DNA from: Shinella sp. SUS2
Lineage (GTDB): Bacteria; Pseudomonadota; Alphaproteobacteria; Rhizobiales; Rhizobiaceae
Length of the DNA stretch: 64,000 nt
Reading direction: 5' to 3'
Assembly (NCBI RefSeq): GCF_001262505.1
Contig: NZ_KQ410727.1
Location: forward strand, 124,001-188,000
In this document: positions 48,589-59,471 of the stretch, one piece after another
Layout of the letters: every line of letters starts with the position of its first letter
Numbering within the stretch: the stretch's first letter is position 1
Position numbers and translations under genes: made by a program
The notes under the pieces: generated by a model
Databases searched by the model: none
Told to the model about the DNA's origin: nothing
Seen by the model: only the letters and a program-made list of their open reading frames with translations

Positions 48589-49665
48589 ATGGCACGTTTT
48601 CATTCCCTGACCGTGACCGACGTTCGCCGCGAGACGCGCGACGCGGTCGTGGTCACGCTCCGGCCGTCCGAAGAGGACCGCGCTGTCTTCGACTTCACGC
48701 AAGGCCAGTACCTGACCTTCCGCCGCAAGTTCGAGGACGAGGAGCTGCGCCGCTCCTATTCGATCTGCGCCGGCAAGGACGAGGGTGTCCTGAAGGTCGG
48801 CATCAAGCGCGTCGACGGCGGCTGTTTCTCCACCTGGGTCAACGAAAGCCTGAAGGCCGGCGACACGCTGGAGGCCATGCCCCCGATGGGCGCGTTCTTC
48901 ACCGCGCTGGAGCCGGACGCCGCAAAACACTATCTCGGCTTTGCCGGCGGCAGCGGCATCACGCCGGTGCTCTCGATCATCAAGACGGTGCTGTCGCGTG
49001 AACCGCGCGCGCGCTTCACGCTGGTCTACGCCAACCGCCAGATCAGCTCGATCATGTTCCGCGAGGAACTGGAGGACTTGAAAAACCTTTATCTTGGGCG
49101 CTTCTCGGTGCTGCATATCCTCGAAAGCGAGGCGCAGGATATCGACCTCTTCACCGGCCGCATCGACGGTGAAAAGTGCGCGGCGCTGTTCAGGAACTGG
49201 ATCGACCCGAAATCTGTGACGACCGCCTTCATCTGCGGCCCGGAGCCGATGATGCTGGCGATCGCTGCCGCCCTTCGTGAGCATGGCCTGCGTGACGACC
49301 AGATCAAGTTCGAACTCTTCGCCTCCTCGCAGCCCGGCCGGGCGCGCGCCAGGGTGGAGAAGGCGAACGGTACGGACCAGGGCGCGGCCTGCGAGGCCAC
49401 CGTCACGCTCGACGGCGCGACCCGCACCTTCAAGTTCCCGAAACAGGGCCAGAGCCTGCTCGACGCCGCGCTCGAAAACGCCATGGACGTGCCCTATGCC
49501 TGCAAGGCCGGCGTCTGTTCAACCTGCCGCGCCAAGATCATTGAGGGCGAGGCCGAGATGGAGGTCAACCACGCGCTTGAGGATTACGAGGTGCGCCAGG
49601 GCTATGTGCTGACCTGCCAGTGCTTCCCGCTCACCGACCGCATCGTCGTCAGCTACGACCAGTAA
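48589..49665 (+). CDS. paaE: Phenylacetyl-CoA epoxidase reductase PaaE
   Basis: 358-aa flavo-iron-sulfur reductase. N-terminal FAD-binding part (RSYSICAGKDEG), NAD-binding part (GFAGGSGITPVLSIIKTVL) and C-terminal plant-type 2Fe-2S ferredoxin with CKAGVCSTCRAK and a fourth Cys further on. It passes electrons from NADPH to PaaA. GGGAGAAGG lies upstream. Confidence 0.96.
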   Translation: MARFHSLTVTDVRRETRDAVVVTLRPSEEDRAVFDFTQGQYLTFRRKFEDEELRRSYSICAGKDEGVLKVGIKRVDGGCFSTWVNESLKAGDTLEAMPPMGAFFTALEPDAAKHYLGFAGGSGITPVLSIIKTVLSREPRARFTLVYANRQISSIMFREELEDLKNLYLGRFSVLHILESEAQDIDLFTGRIDGEKCAALFRNWIDPKSVTTAFICGPEPMMLAIAAALREHGLRDDQIKFELFASSQPGRARARVEKANGTDQGAACEATVTLDGATRTFKFPKQGQSLLDAALENAMDVPYACKAGVCSTCRAKIIEGEAEMEVNHALEDYEVRQGYVLTCQCFPLTDRIVVSYDQ

Positions 49666-49676
49666 GGGGAATTTCC

Positions 49677-50432
49677 ATGTCCGATACGATGCCGATCGAG
49701 GATTATCTGGCTGAGGGCGGCGTTCTCTCCTCGCCCGCCAACGTGCCGCCGCGCTATCGCGGCGAACTCTTGCGCCTCATGGCGAGCTTTGTCGACAGCG
49801 AACTGGCCGGTTCCGCCGGCTTCGCCGATACGATCAACGATGCGCCGGGCATTCAGGAGCGCATCTCCGCCGCCCGCATCGTGCTGGAAAAGGCCGATCA
49901 CGCCGGCAAGGTCTTGCAGGTCATGGAAACCTTCGGCGCGAATGGCGGGCGCTACGCCGTGCACCATCCGTGGGCCGAGCGGCTTTCCCGCGAGGCCGAT
50001 ATCGGCGCGGCACGGCAGGGCGGCGACATGCGCCTCTCCGTCTTCCACTATCCGCTGCAAGGCTGGGTGGATGCCGTCGTCATGAACGTGCTGATGGGCC
50101 GGGCGAGCGTCGTGCAGTTGAAGGAACTGTCGCGCGTCTCCTACCAGCCGCTCGCCGAGATTTTCCGCGCCATCCTGCCGCGCGAGACGCGCCATGCGGA
50201 GCTTGGCCTTGCCGGCCTTGTGCGCATCGCCGGTGACGAGGAGGGCCGCGCCAAAGCGCAGGCTTCCGTCGCCTACTGGTATCCGCGCGTCGCCGCCAGT
50301 TTTGGCCATTCCGGCTCCGCCCGCTTCGAAACGCTGTCGCGTTTCGGCCTGCGGCATACGCCCAACGAGACCCAGCTGGCCGAATGGCGAGCCGAGGTCG
50401 ATGCGCAGCTCGCTGCGCTTGGATTGAACTGA
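49677..50432 (+). CDS. Additional PaaA/PaaC-family ferritin-fold protein
   Basis: 251-aa protein of the phenylacetic-acid-catabolic (PaaA/PaaC-like) family. It has the second-half di-iron motif as PRETRHAELGL (ExxH), but at the first half reads LEKADHAGKV, so the Glu three residues before His is Lys. That suggests a mixed or degenerate metal site, as in non-catalytic PaaC. ATG 49677 follows AAGGGGA. Tight placement between paaE and paaZ suggests a role in the epoxidase complex or its repair; the function is unknown. Confidence 0.78.
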   Translation: MSDTMPIEDYLAEGGVLSSPANVPPRYRGELLRLMASFVDSELAGSAGFADTINDAPGIQERISAARIVLEKADHAGKVLQVMETFGANGGRYAVHHPWAERLSREADIGAARQGGDMRLSVFHYPLQGWVDAVVMNVLMGRASVVQLKELSRVSYQPLAEIFRAILPRETRHAELGLAGLVRIAGDEEGRAKAQASVAYWYPRVAASFGHSGSARFETLSRFGLRHTPNETQLAEWRAEVDAQLAALGLN

Positions 50433-50480
50433 GCAATCCCAGGAAAAGTGTGAAGCGGTTTTCCGTCCGTGATTGCGAAA
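50431..50480 (+). repeat. Dispersed two-stem intergenic element, copy 2
   Basis: Outer stem GCAATC/GATTGC (50433-50438, 50471-50476) and inner stem GGAAAA/TTTTCC (50442-50447, 50459-50464). Compared with copy 1 both stems carry compensatory changes (AATT to AATC/GATT; GCAAA/TTTGC to GGAAA/TTTCC). It lies between the PaaA-family gene and paaZ. Confidence 0.65.
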
Positions 50481-50500
50481 AAAACAGGAAGGACATTGAG

Positions 50501-52558
<2,058 letters not shown>

Positions 52559-52562
52559 CCGC

Positions 52563-53066
52563 ATGGACCCGCGCCGCCTGGAAATGACCGTTTTGATGAC
52601 GCCGGACATGGCGAATTTTTCCGGAAAGGTTCACGGTGGCGCGCTTCTGAACCTGCTCGATCGCGTCGCCTTCTCCTGCGCCTCGCGTTATTCGCAGCAA
52701 TATGCGGTGACGCTTTCGGTCGATCAGGTGATGTTCAAGGAGCCGATCCATGTCGGCGAACTCGTCACCTTTCGCGCTTCGGTGAACCATACCGGCCGAA
52801 CCTCCATGGAGATCGGCATTCGCGTCGAGGCGGAGAACATCCGCTCCGGCCACCGCCGGCACACCAATTCCTGTTATTTCACCATGGTCGCCGTGGACGA
52901 AGCGGGAAAGCCGGTGCGTGTGCCGGAGTTGCAGCCGACGGATCCGGTGGATGCCAGGCGCTACAAGGCGGCAGAGTTGCGCCGCACGCTGCGGCGTGAA
53001 TTTGCCGAGCGGCTGGAATCGGTCGCCGCGACGGGCAAGGACGTGGAACGATCGGACGACGGTTAG
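52563..53066 (+). CDS. Acyl-CoA thioesterase (hotdog fold, YciA-like)
   Basis: 167-aa single-hotdog protein with ANFSGKVHGGALLNLLDRVA and VDQVMFKEPIHVGELVTFRA, signatures of acyl-CoA hydrolases of the YciA/BACH group. It starts 4 nt after paaZ, so it is probably co-transcribed and may release CoA from stalled pathway intermediates. It is distinct from PaaI encoded nearby. Confidence 0.85.
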   Translation: MDPRRLEMTVLMTPDMANFSGKVHGGALLNLLDRVAFSCASRYSQQYAVTLSVDQVMFKEPIHVGELVTFRASVNHTGRTSMEIGIRVEAENIRSGHRRHTNSCYFTMVAVDEAGKPVRVPELQPTDPVDARRYKAAELRRTLRREFAERLESVAATGKDVERSDDG

Positions 53067-53073
53067 TTTTTGC

Positions 53074-53670
53074 TTACGTAACGGCTTTGACGCCCTCAAG
53101 GATCAGCGTCGTCGCGATATCCGCATACTCATCCCGCGTCACTGGCCCGTTCGGGCGGAACCACATATAGACCCAGTTCATCATGCCGAAGAGCGACATG
53201 GTGACGGGCATCAGCAGCGGCCGGTCCTTGTTGAGATCCGGGTTGATGTCGCGGATGACGCCGGAGAAGCGCTTGACGATCTGCCGCTCGATCGCCTGCA
53301 GTTCGGAAAGCTGTTCGAGGGAAAGTGCGCTGGTGCCGTTGAGCTGCACCTTGTGCTCGTTGTCCCGACCCTCGTAGTTCGCCAGTACGGCCTTCACGAG
53401 AAGCCGCAGGCGATCCTGCGGGGCGACGTCTGGTCGGTCGGCGGCTTCGATGGCGTTTGCCAGCTCCGTCAGGTGCGTGCGTACGATGTCGAAGATCAGC
53501 GCATCCTTGCTCGGATAATAGTGATAGAGCAGCGCCTTGGAGACATTGCTGTGCGAGGCGATCATAGACATGGAGGCTTTCTCCATGCCCATCTCGGCAA
53601 AGACCGCGGCGGCACTCGAGAGAATGCCGCGCTGTTTTTCCTCGAAATCAACTGCGCGCGTGCGTGCCAT
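53074..53670 (-). CDS. paaR: TetR-family regulator of the paa genes (PaaR-like)
   Basis: 198-aa TetR protein with HTH at residues 10-58 (SAAAVFAEMGMEKASMSMIA; SKALLYHYYPSKDAL). Its ligand domain is alpha-helical. Position beside paaZ and paaK, and two TetR-type palindromes in front of the paaJ and paaG/paaN promoters, support identity as PaaR, which in other bacteria responds to phenylacetyl-CoA. PaaX is present too. Confidence 0.83.
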   Translation of the reverse strand: MARTRAVDFEEKQRGILSSAAAVFAEMGMEKASMSMIASHSNVSKALLYHYYPSKDALIFDIVRTHLTELANAIEAADRPDVAPQDRLRLLVKAVLANYEGRDNEHKVQLNGTSALSLEQLSELQAIERQIVKRFSGVIRDINPDLNKDRPLLMPVTMSLFGMMNWVYMWFRPNGPVTRDEYADIATTLILEGVKAVT

Positions 53671-53800
53671 TTTATCCTGCTTTGCTTTGCCCGGCTGCTT
53701 CCGGGAAGGTGGCTGCCCTCCCTATACACAGTCAACCCGGTTCCGGGATAGGGGACCTTCATCCTTCTTCTAACGGCGAAGATTCCCCATCTCTTTGTTT

Positions 53801-53858
53801 CTACACAACTCCGGACGCAAAATCATTCCTCGCGCGACTGCTGGAATTGTTCCGCCCG
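53801..53858 (-). repeat. Dispersed two-stem intergenic element, copy 3
   Basis: Minus-strand outer stem ACAATTCC/GGAGTTGT (53843-53850, 53805-53812), eight pairs including one G-U wobble. The 5' CAATTCCAGCA and 3' TTTTGCGTCCG blocks match copy 1. It lies just after the paaK stop. Confidence 0.6.
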
Positions 53859-53863
53859 GCCTT

Positions 53864-55174
53864 TCATTCCTTCGGGCGGTTGTCGACCACCCGTTTTGCC
53901 TTGCCTTCCGAGCGGGCGACGCCGCCGGGCTCGTGCACCGTGATCTTCGTCGAGACCCCGACCACGCTCTTGATGTGGTGGGCGAGTTCCTTGGCCGAAC
54001 CCGTGCGAGAACCCTCGTCGGCTGCCTCGAGCGTGCACTCCACATGCACGGTCATGTTGTCCATGCGGCCCGAGCGTGTCAGCTCGATCTGGAAATGCGG
54101 CGCGAGGCCGCGACATTTCAGGATCTGTTCCTCGATCTGTGTCGGGAAGACGTTGACGCCGCGCAGGATCATCATGTCGTCGGACCTGCCAGTGACCTTT
54201 TCCATGCGGCGCATCGAGCGGGCGGTGCCGGGCAGCAGCCGCGTCAGATCGCGCGTGCGATAGCGGATGATCGGCAGGCCTTCCTTGGTAAGCGTGGTGA
54301 AGACCAGCTCGCCGATCTCGCCGTCCGGCAGCACCGCACCGGTGACCGGATCGATGATTTCGGGGTAGAAATGGTCTTCCCAGATGTGCAGGCCGTCCTT
54401 TGTCTCGACGCATTCATTGGCGACGCCTGGCCCCATGACCTCCGACAGGCCGTAGATGTCGACGGCGTGCATGTCGAAGGACTGCTCGATCTCCTCCCGC
54501 ATGGCGTTTGTCCAGGGCTCGGCGCCGAAAATACCGACGGCGAGCGAGCTTTCCCGCGGATCGACGCCCTGGCGACGGAATTCGTCGAGGATGGAGAGCA
54601 TGTAGGAGGGCGTGACCATGATGATGCGCGGCTTGAAATCCTGCATCAGGGTGACCTGGCGTTCCGTCATGCCACCGGAGATCGGCACCACGGTACAGCC
54701 CGCCCGTTCCGCGCCGTAATGCGCGCCGAGACCGCCGGTGAAGAGGCCATAGCCATAGGCGACATGCACGACATCGCCGGCCCGGCCGCCCGAGGCGCGG
54801 ATCGAGCGGGCGACGACGTTCGCCCAGGTGTCGATGTCGTTCTTCGTGTAACCGACAACGGTGGGCTTGCCGGTCGTGCCCGACGAGGCGTGGATGCGCG
54901 CCAGCTTCTCACGGGGTACGGCGAACATGCCGAACGGGTAGGTGTCGCGCAGGTCCTTCTTGGTGGTGAAGGGGAATTTTGAAAGGTCGGCGAGTGTCTT
55001 GAGGTCGGAGGGGTGTACGCCTGCCGCGTCGAAGCGCTGACGATAGAAAGGCGAATTCTCGTAGGCGTGGGTCAGTGACCATTTCATGCGCTCAAGCTGC
55101 AGCGCGGAAATCTCATCGCGGGAGGCAGTCTCGATCGCTTCGAGGTCTCCGGGGCGGGGGGACAGGTCTTCCAT
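53864..55174 (-). CDS. paaK: Phenylacetate-CoA ligase
   Basis: AMP-forming acyl-CoA ligase of 436 aa activating phenylacetate. P-loop-like HASSGTTGKPTVVGYTK, IYGLSEVMGPGVA and the hinge GRSDDMMILRGVNVFPTQIE are typical. Start 55174 is set by GGAGGAG. It follows paaI by 41 nt in the paaG-paaI-paaK operon. Confidence 0.96.
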   Translation of the reverse strand: MEDLSPRPGDLEAIETASRDEISALQLERMKWSLTHAYENSPFYRQRFDAAGVHPSDLKTLADLSKFPFTTKKDLRDTYPFGMFAVPREKLARIHASSGTTGKPTVVGYTKNDIDTWANVVARSIRASGGRAGDVVHVAYGYGLFTGGLGAHYGAERAGCTVVPISGGMTERQVTLMQDFKPRIIMVTPSYMLSILDEFRRQGVDPRESSLAVGIFGAEPWTNAMREEIEQSFDMHAVDIYGLSEVMGPGVANECVETKDGLHIWEDHFYPEIIDPVTGAVLPDGEIGELVFTTLTKEGLPIIRYRTRDLTRLLPGTARSMRRMEKVTGRSDDMMILRGVNVFPTQIEEQILKCRGLAPHFQIELTRSGRMDNMTVHVECTLEAADEGSRTGSAKELAHHIKSVVGVSTKITVHEPGGVARSEGKAKRVVDNRPKE

Positions 55175-55215
55175 GAAAATCTCCTCCGAGAATGCGGGAT
55201 AGTGTGCCCTCTGCC

Positions 55216-55656
55216 TCACTCCGGCAGATGGGTGCCCTTGACTGTTCGCGAGTGGCCGCGGAATTCCGCGACATGCTCGCCCTCCTGGTTGGTGATGCGG
55301 ATGTCGTAGATGCCGCCACGACCGCGGCGCGACACCTCCTTCGCCGTCGCGGTCAGCCTGTCGCCCCGGAAGGCCGGCGCGATGAAGGTCACTGAACAGT
55401 GCTGGGCGACGGTGCGCTGGTTGTAGGTGTTGCAGGCGAAGGCGAAGGCCGAATCCGCCAGTGTGAAGATGTAGCCGCCGTGACAGGTGCCGTGGCCGTT
55501 GGTCATGGTCTCGGCGATGGTCATGACAATGGCCGCTTCGCCGGGTGCGATGGCAACGAGCTCCATGCCGAGATGACGGGTGGCGTTGTCGTCATCCCAC
55601 ATCGCCTTGGCGCAGGCTTCGGCGAGCGCTTGCGGAGAAAGCTCGGCGGCGCTCAT
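55216..55656 (-). CDS. paaI: PaaI, hydroxyphenylacetyl-CoA thioesterase
   Basis: 146-aa hotdog thioesterase with NGHGTCHGGYIFTLADSAFAFACN, the active-site region of PaaI (quoted part kept short: GTCHGGYIFTLADSAFA). It rescues CoA trapped in ring-hydroxylated CoA esters. It overlaps the paaG stop by 4 nt. Confidence 0.93.
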   Translation of the reverse strand: MSAAELSPQALAEACAKAMWDDDNATRHLGMELVAIAPGEAAIVMTIAETMTNGHGTCHGGYIFTLADSAFAFACNTYNQRTVAQHCSVTFIAPAFRGDRLTATAKEVSRRGRGGIYDIRITNQEGEHVAEFRGHSRTVKGTHLPE

Positions 55657-56441
55657 TTGCCGGAGAACTCCGGCTTGCGCTTTTCGAGGAAGGCGGAAAC
55701 GCCCTCGGCGTAGTCGGCGCTGCGACCGGCCGCGCGCTGCAGGTCGCGCTCGAGGTCGAGCTGCTGGTCGAGAGAATTGGTGGCGGCGGCCTGGATGGCG
55801 CGTTTCGTCATGCCGAGACCTTTGGTCGGGCCGGCGGCAAGGCGTACGGCGAGAGCGCTCGCCTCTTCCATCAGCCTGTCGTCGTCGACGGCGCGCCAGA
55901 TGAGGCCCCAGTCGGCGGCGGTTTCCGCGCCGAGCGGTTCTGCGGTGAGCGCAAGCGCCTTGGCGCGCGCCTCGCCGATCAGGCGGGGCAGGCTCCAGGT
56001 GCCGCCGGAATCGGGCACCAGGCCGATCTTGGCGAAGGCCTGGATGAAGCGGGCGGAGCGGGCGGCGAGCGTGATATCACAGGCAAAGGCGATATTGGCA
56101 CCCGCGCCGGCGGCGACGCCGTTGACCGCGCAGATGACAGGTTTTTCGAGGCTGCGGATAAGGCGCAGCAGGGGATTGTAGTAGGTCTCGATCGTGTGGC
56201 CGAGGTCCGGTACGCCTTTCTTGGGATCGCGGTCGCCGAGATCCTGGCCGGCGCAGAAGCCGCGGCCGGCACCGGTCAGCAGTACGGCGCGTACCGCATC
56301 ATCCGCATGGGCGCGCTCGAAGCCGGCGCGCAGTGCAAGGTGCATCTCGTCGTTAAAGGCGTTAAGCTTGTCCGGGCGGTTCAGCGTGAGGCTCAGAACG
56401 CCATCGGCGAGCGCCGACAGAATGGTGTCGGAAGTGGTCAT
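55653..56441 (-). CDS. paaG: PaaG, 1,2-epoxyphenylacetyl-CoA isomerase
   Basis: 262-aa crotonase-fold isomerase converting the ring-epoxide to oxepin-CoA and acting later as delta-isomerase. GRGFCAGQDLGDRD, GVAAGAGANIAFACD and FAKIGLVPDSGGTWSLPRL are family signatures with the catalytic Asp in the last. GGGAGGAA precedes ATG 56441. Confidence 0.95.
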   Translation of the reverse strand: MTTSDTILSALADGVLSLTLNRPDKLNAFNDEMHLALRAGFERAHADDAVRAVLLTGAGRGFCAGQDLGDRDPKKGVPDLGHTIETYYNPLLRLIRSLEKPVICAVNGVAAGAGANIAFACDITLAARSARFIQAFAKIGLVPDSGGTWSLPRLIGEARAKALALTAEPLGAETAADWGLIWRAVDDDRLMEEASALAVRLAAGPTKGLGMTKRAIQAAATNSLDQQLDLERDLQRAAGRSADYAEGVSAFLEKRKPEFSGK

Positions 56442-56493
56442 GGTTCCTCCCTGTCGCCCTTCCCAGCGGCGACCGTAAAAAAACTCTTGCATA

Positions 56494-56509
56494 AACCGAC
56501 CGGTCAGTC
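56494..56509. promoter_or_regulatory. PaaR-type operator in the paaG-paaN divergent promoter
   Basis: AACCGACCGGTCAGTC resembles the 44579 site (13/16 identity). It sits in the spacer between TTGCAT (56487) and TATAAA (56513) on the plus strand, so it would block paaN transcription and could also block paaG. Confidence 0.65.
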
Positions 56510-56541
56510 AATTATAAAAGCACTGACTGGAGGAGCCAGAG

Positions 56542-58203
56542 ATGACCGGACTTTTCGAGCGCCATCGCCCGACGCTGGCCGCCGCAATCGAAGCGGCCGC
56601 CAAGCGTGATTTCTGGACCGTCTATCCCGAAGTGCCGAGTGGCAAGATATACGGTGAAACGGCAAAGGACGATGGCCTTGCCGCCTATACGGCACGGCTC
56701 GATGCGGCGTTCGATCTCGTCGATCATCCGGCCGAAGGGCGCGTCGGTGCCGAGGTTTCGCCGTATGGGCCGACCCTCGGCATCACGTATCCCGCCGCCT
56801 CTGCCGACATGCTGGTCATGGCCTCGCGTGCGGTCGCCCCGCAATGGGCCGCGGCCTCGCCGGACATACGCGCCGGCATCTGTCTCGAAATCCTTGCCCG
56901 CCTCAATGCCCGCAGCTTCGAGATGGCAAATGCCGTCATGCACACGACGGGCCAGGCCTTCGCCATGGCCTTCCAGGCCGGTGGCCCACATGCGCAGGAT
57001 CGTGGCCTCGAGGCCGTCGCCTATGCCCATGCCGAGATGAGCCGCATACCGGCGCAGGCGACCTGGACCAAGCCGCAGGGCAAGGGCGCGCCGATCGTCA
57101 TGGAAAAGCACTGGCGCATCGTGCCGCGCGGTATTTCCCTCGTCATCGGCTGCAATACGTTCCCGACCTGGAACAGCTATCCGGGCCTTTTCGCCAGCCT
57201 CGTCACGGGCAATACCATCATCGTCAAGCCGCATCCGGCGGCGATCCTGCCGCTTGCCATCACCGTCGAAGTCGCGCGGCAGGTGCTCGTGGAAGAGGGG
57301 TTTGCGGCCGATATCGTGCTGCTCGCCGCCGATGCGCCCGGTGCCGAGATCACCAGGGATCTCGTGCAGCATCCTGCCGTCGCCATCATCGACTATACCG
57401 GTTCCAATACGTTCGGTGCCTGGGTGCGCGAAAACGCCGGTCATGCCGATGTCTACACCGAAGAGGCCGGCGTCAACTCGATCGTCATCGGTGCGACGGA
57501 TGATTTTGCCGGCATGTGCAGCAATATCGCCTTCTCGCTCTCGCTCTATTCCGGCCAGATGTGCACGGCGCCGCAGGATATTTTTGTCCCACGCGGCGGC
57601 ATTGCGACGAATGAAGGCCACAAGAGTTTCGACGAGGTTGCGGCTGGCATCGCGGCTGCCATCGATGGTCTGCTTGCCGATCCGGCGCGTGCGGCCGGTG
57701 TCTGTGGGGCCATCGCCAATCCGGCGACGCTCGCCCGCATTGCGACGGCCCGGTCGCTTGGCCGCATCGTCCGTGACTCGGCGCCCGTCGAAGGCCTCGA
57801 TGGCGCTCGCACTGCAACGCCTTTGATCCTCGTCGTCGATGCAGCGGATGCGGATTCTTACGCGGAGGAACGCTTCGGTCCCATCGCTTTCGTCGTTGCG
57901 GTTGATGACGTCGAGGACGGCATCGACCATGCTGCCAGGCTTGCCGAGCGCAAGGGGGCGATCACGGCGGCGCTCTACGCGGCGGATGAAACCCAGATTC
58001 TTGCCGCGGCCGATCGTTTCGCCACGGCGGGCGTCAATCTTTCCGTCAACCTGACCGGCGGCATCTATGTCAACCAGAGCGCCGCCTTCAGCGATTTCCA
58101 CGTTACCGGTGCCAATCCGGCGGGCAATGCCAGCCTGACGGATGCGGCCTTCGTCGCGAACCGGTTCCGCGTGGTGATGTGGCGCCGCCCCGCGGCGGCG
58201 TGA
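56542..58203 (+). CDS. paaN: PaaN, phenylacetic acid degradation aldehyde dehydrogenase-like protein
   Basis: 553-aa ALDH-superfamily protein with VIGCNTFPTWNSYPGLFASL, YTGSNTFGAWVREN and GQMCTAPQDIFVPRGG with the active-site Cys. PaaN lacks the MaoC domain of PaaZ. Having both PaaN and PaaZ suggests specialised or redundant aldehyde oxidation in ring opening. TGGAGGAG precedes the ATG. Confidence 0.93.
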   Translation: MTGLFERHRPTLAAAIEAAAKRDFWTVYPEVPSGKIYGETAKDDGLAAYTARLDAAFDLVDHPAEGRVGAEVSPYGPTLGITYPAASADMLVMASRAVAPQWAAASPDIRAGICLEILARLNARSFEMANAVMHTTGQAFAMAFQAGGPHAQDRGLEAVAYAHAEMSRIPAQATWTKPQGKGAPIVMEKHWRIVPRGISLVIGCNTFPTWNSYPGLFASLVTGNTIIVKPHPAAILPLAITVEVARQVLVEEGFAADIVLLAADAPGAEITRDLVQHPAVAIIDYTGSNTFGAWVRENAGHADVYTEEAGVNSIVIGATDDFAGMCSNIAFSLSLYSGQMCTAPQDIFVPRGGIATNEGHKSFDEVAAGIAAAIDGLLADPARAAGVCGAIANPATLARIATARSLGRIVRDSAPVEGLDGARTATPLILVVDAADADSYAEERFGPIAFVVAVDDVEDGIDHAARLAERKGAITAALYAADETQILAAADRFATAGVNLSVNLTGGIYVNQSAAFSDFHVTGANPAGNASLTDAAFVANRFRVVMWRRPAAA

Positions 58204-58249
58204 GGAGTTTTCGCTTTAACCTTTGTCTTTGTTGGGAGGAGAAACCGAC

Positions 58250-59401
58250 ATGAAATTTTCGCTCACCACCACCGCGCTCGCCGGCACGCTGGCCTTCGTC
58301 CTCGGCTTTGCCGCGCCTGCCCTTGCCGATATCAAGATCGGCGCGACCCTTTCGGAGACCGGCCCTGCCTCCTTCCTTGGTGATCCGGAAGCCAAGACGC
58401 TGAAGATGCTGGTTGAGGAGATCAATGCGGCCGGCGGCGTCAATGGCGAGAAGATCGACCTGATCGTCTATGACGACGGTGGCGACCCGAACAAGGCGCG
58501 CACCTTCGCCACCCGCCTGGTAGAGGACGACGAGGTCGTCGCCGTGATCGGCGGCACGACGACGGGCACCTCCATGGCCATCATCCCCGTCTTCGAGGAT
58601 GCCGAAGTCCCGTTCATCTCGCTTGCGGGCGCGATCGAGATCATCGATCCCGTCCGTCCCTTCACCTTCAAGACCCCGCACACGGACCGTATGGCCTGCG
58701 CGAAGATCTTCGAGGACATGAAGAAGAACGGCATCACCAAGATCGGCATGATCTCCGGCTCCGACGGTTTCGGCGCATCCATGCACAAGCAGTGCCTGTC
58801 CATCGTCGGGGAATACGGTATCGAGGTGCTGGCCGACGAGACCTACGGCCCGACCGATGCCGACATGACGCCGCAGCTTACCAACATCAAGGGCAAGGAC
58901 GGCGTGCAGGCCGTGCTGAACCCCGGTTTCGGCCAGGGGCCGGCGATCGTCACACGCAACTATGCGCAGCTCGCCGTCGGCCTGCCGCTCTACCAGTCGC
59001 ACGGCGTCGCCTCGGATGGTTTCATCGAGCTTGCCGGCGCGGAGGCCGCCGAAGGCGTGCGCCTGCCGGGCACGGCGCTTCTCGTCGCGGGTCTGCTGCC
59101 GGAGAACGACCCGCAGCGCGCCGTCGTCGTCGCCTACAAGGAGGCCTATGAAAAGGCGACCGGCAAGCCGGTCTCGACCTTCGGCGGCTACGCCCACGAT
59201 GCGCTGCGCATTCTCGTCGATGCGATCAAGCGGGCAGGCAGCACCGAGCCTTCGGCGATTCGCGATGCGATCGAAGGTACGGCGGGCCTTGTCGGTACGA
59301 CCGGCACGGTAACCATGACGGCGGAGGATCATCTCGGCCTCGACCTGTCGGCCTTCCGCATGCTGCAGATCGAAAAGGGCGGCTGGAAGATCGTCGAGTA
59401 A
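58250..59401 (+). CDS. Branched-chain-type ABC transporter substrate-binding protein, paa-associated
   Basis: Periplasmic PBP type 1 protein of 383 aa: signal peptide ending PALADIK and VGGTTTGTSMAIIP-like region (IGGTTTGTSMAIIPVFE), then TPHTDRMACAKIFEDMKK. It lies 46 nt after paaN, between paa genes. The context suggests a role in importing an aromatic acid, but the ligand is not shown by the sequence. A GGGAGGAG ribosome site precedes ATG 58250. Confidence 0.85.
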   Translation: MKFSLTTTALAGTLAFVLGFAAPALADIKIGATLSETGPASFLGDPEAKTLKMLVEEINAAGGVNGEKIDLIVYDDGGDPNKARTFATRLVEDDEVVAVIGGTTTGTSMAIIPVFEDAEVPFISLAGAIEIIDPVRPFTFKTPHTDRMACAKIFEDMKKNGITKIGMISGSDGFGASMHKQCLSIVGEYGIEVLADETYGPTDADMTPQLTNIKGKDGVQAVLNPGFGQGPAIVTRNYAQLAVGLPLYQSHGVASDGFIELAGAEAAEGVRLPGTALLVAGLLPENDPQRAVVVAYKEAYEKATGKPVSTFGGYAHDALRILVDAIKRAGSTEPSAIRDAIEGTAGLVGTTGTVTMTAEDHLGLDLSAFRMLQIEKGGWKIVE

Positions 59402-59409
59402 TCGAGCCT

Positions 59410-59440
59410 GCCGGCCCGCGCCACAGGGCTGTGGGCCGGC
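59410..59440 (+). terminator. Stem-loop after the paa-associated binding-protein gene
   Basis: GCCGGC (59410-59415) pairs with GCCGGC (59435-59440) and inner CCACAG/CTGTGG (59421-59426, 59429-59434) continues the helix after a 5-base bulge. No U-run. It fills the gap before the permease gene. Confidence 0.5.
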
Positions 59441-59471
59441 GGAAACCGTCGTGCGCGAAGCGGAGGCATTC

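Noticed and set aside
47131..49284. 717-codon open frame on the minus strand
   Set aside because: Antisense to paaC, paaD and paaE; no recognisable motifs and no ribosome site.
56512..58101. 529-codon open frame on the minus strand
   Set aside because: Antisense to paaN; charged, repetitive composition typical of shadow frames.
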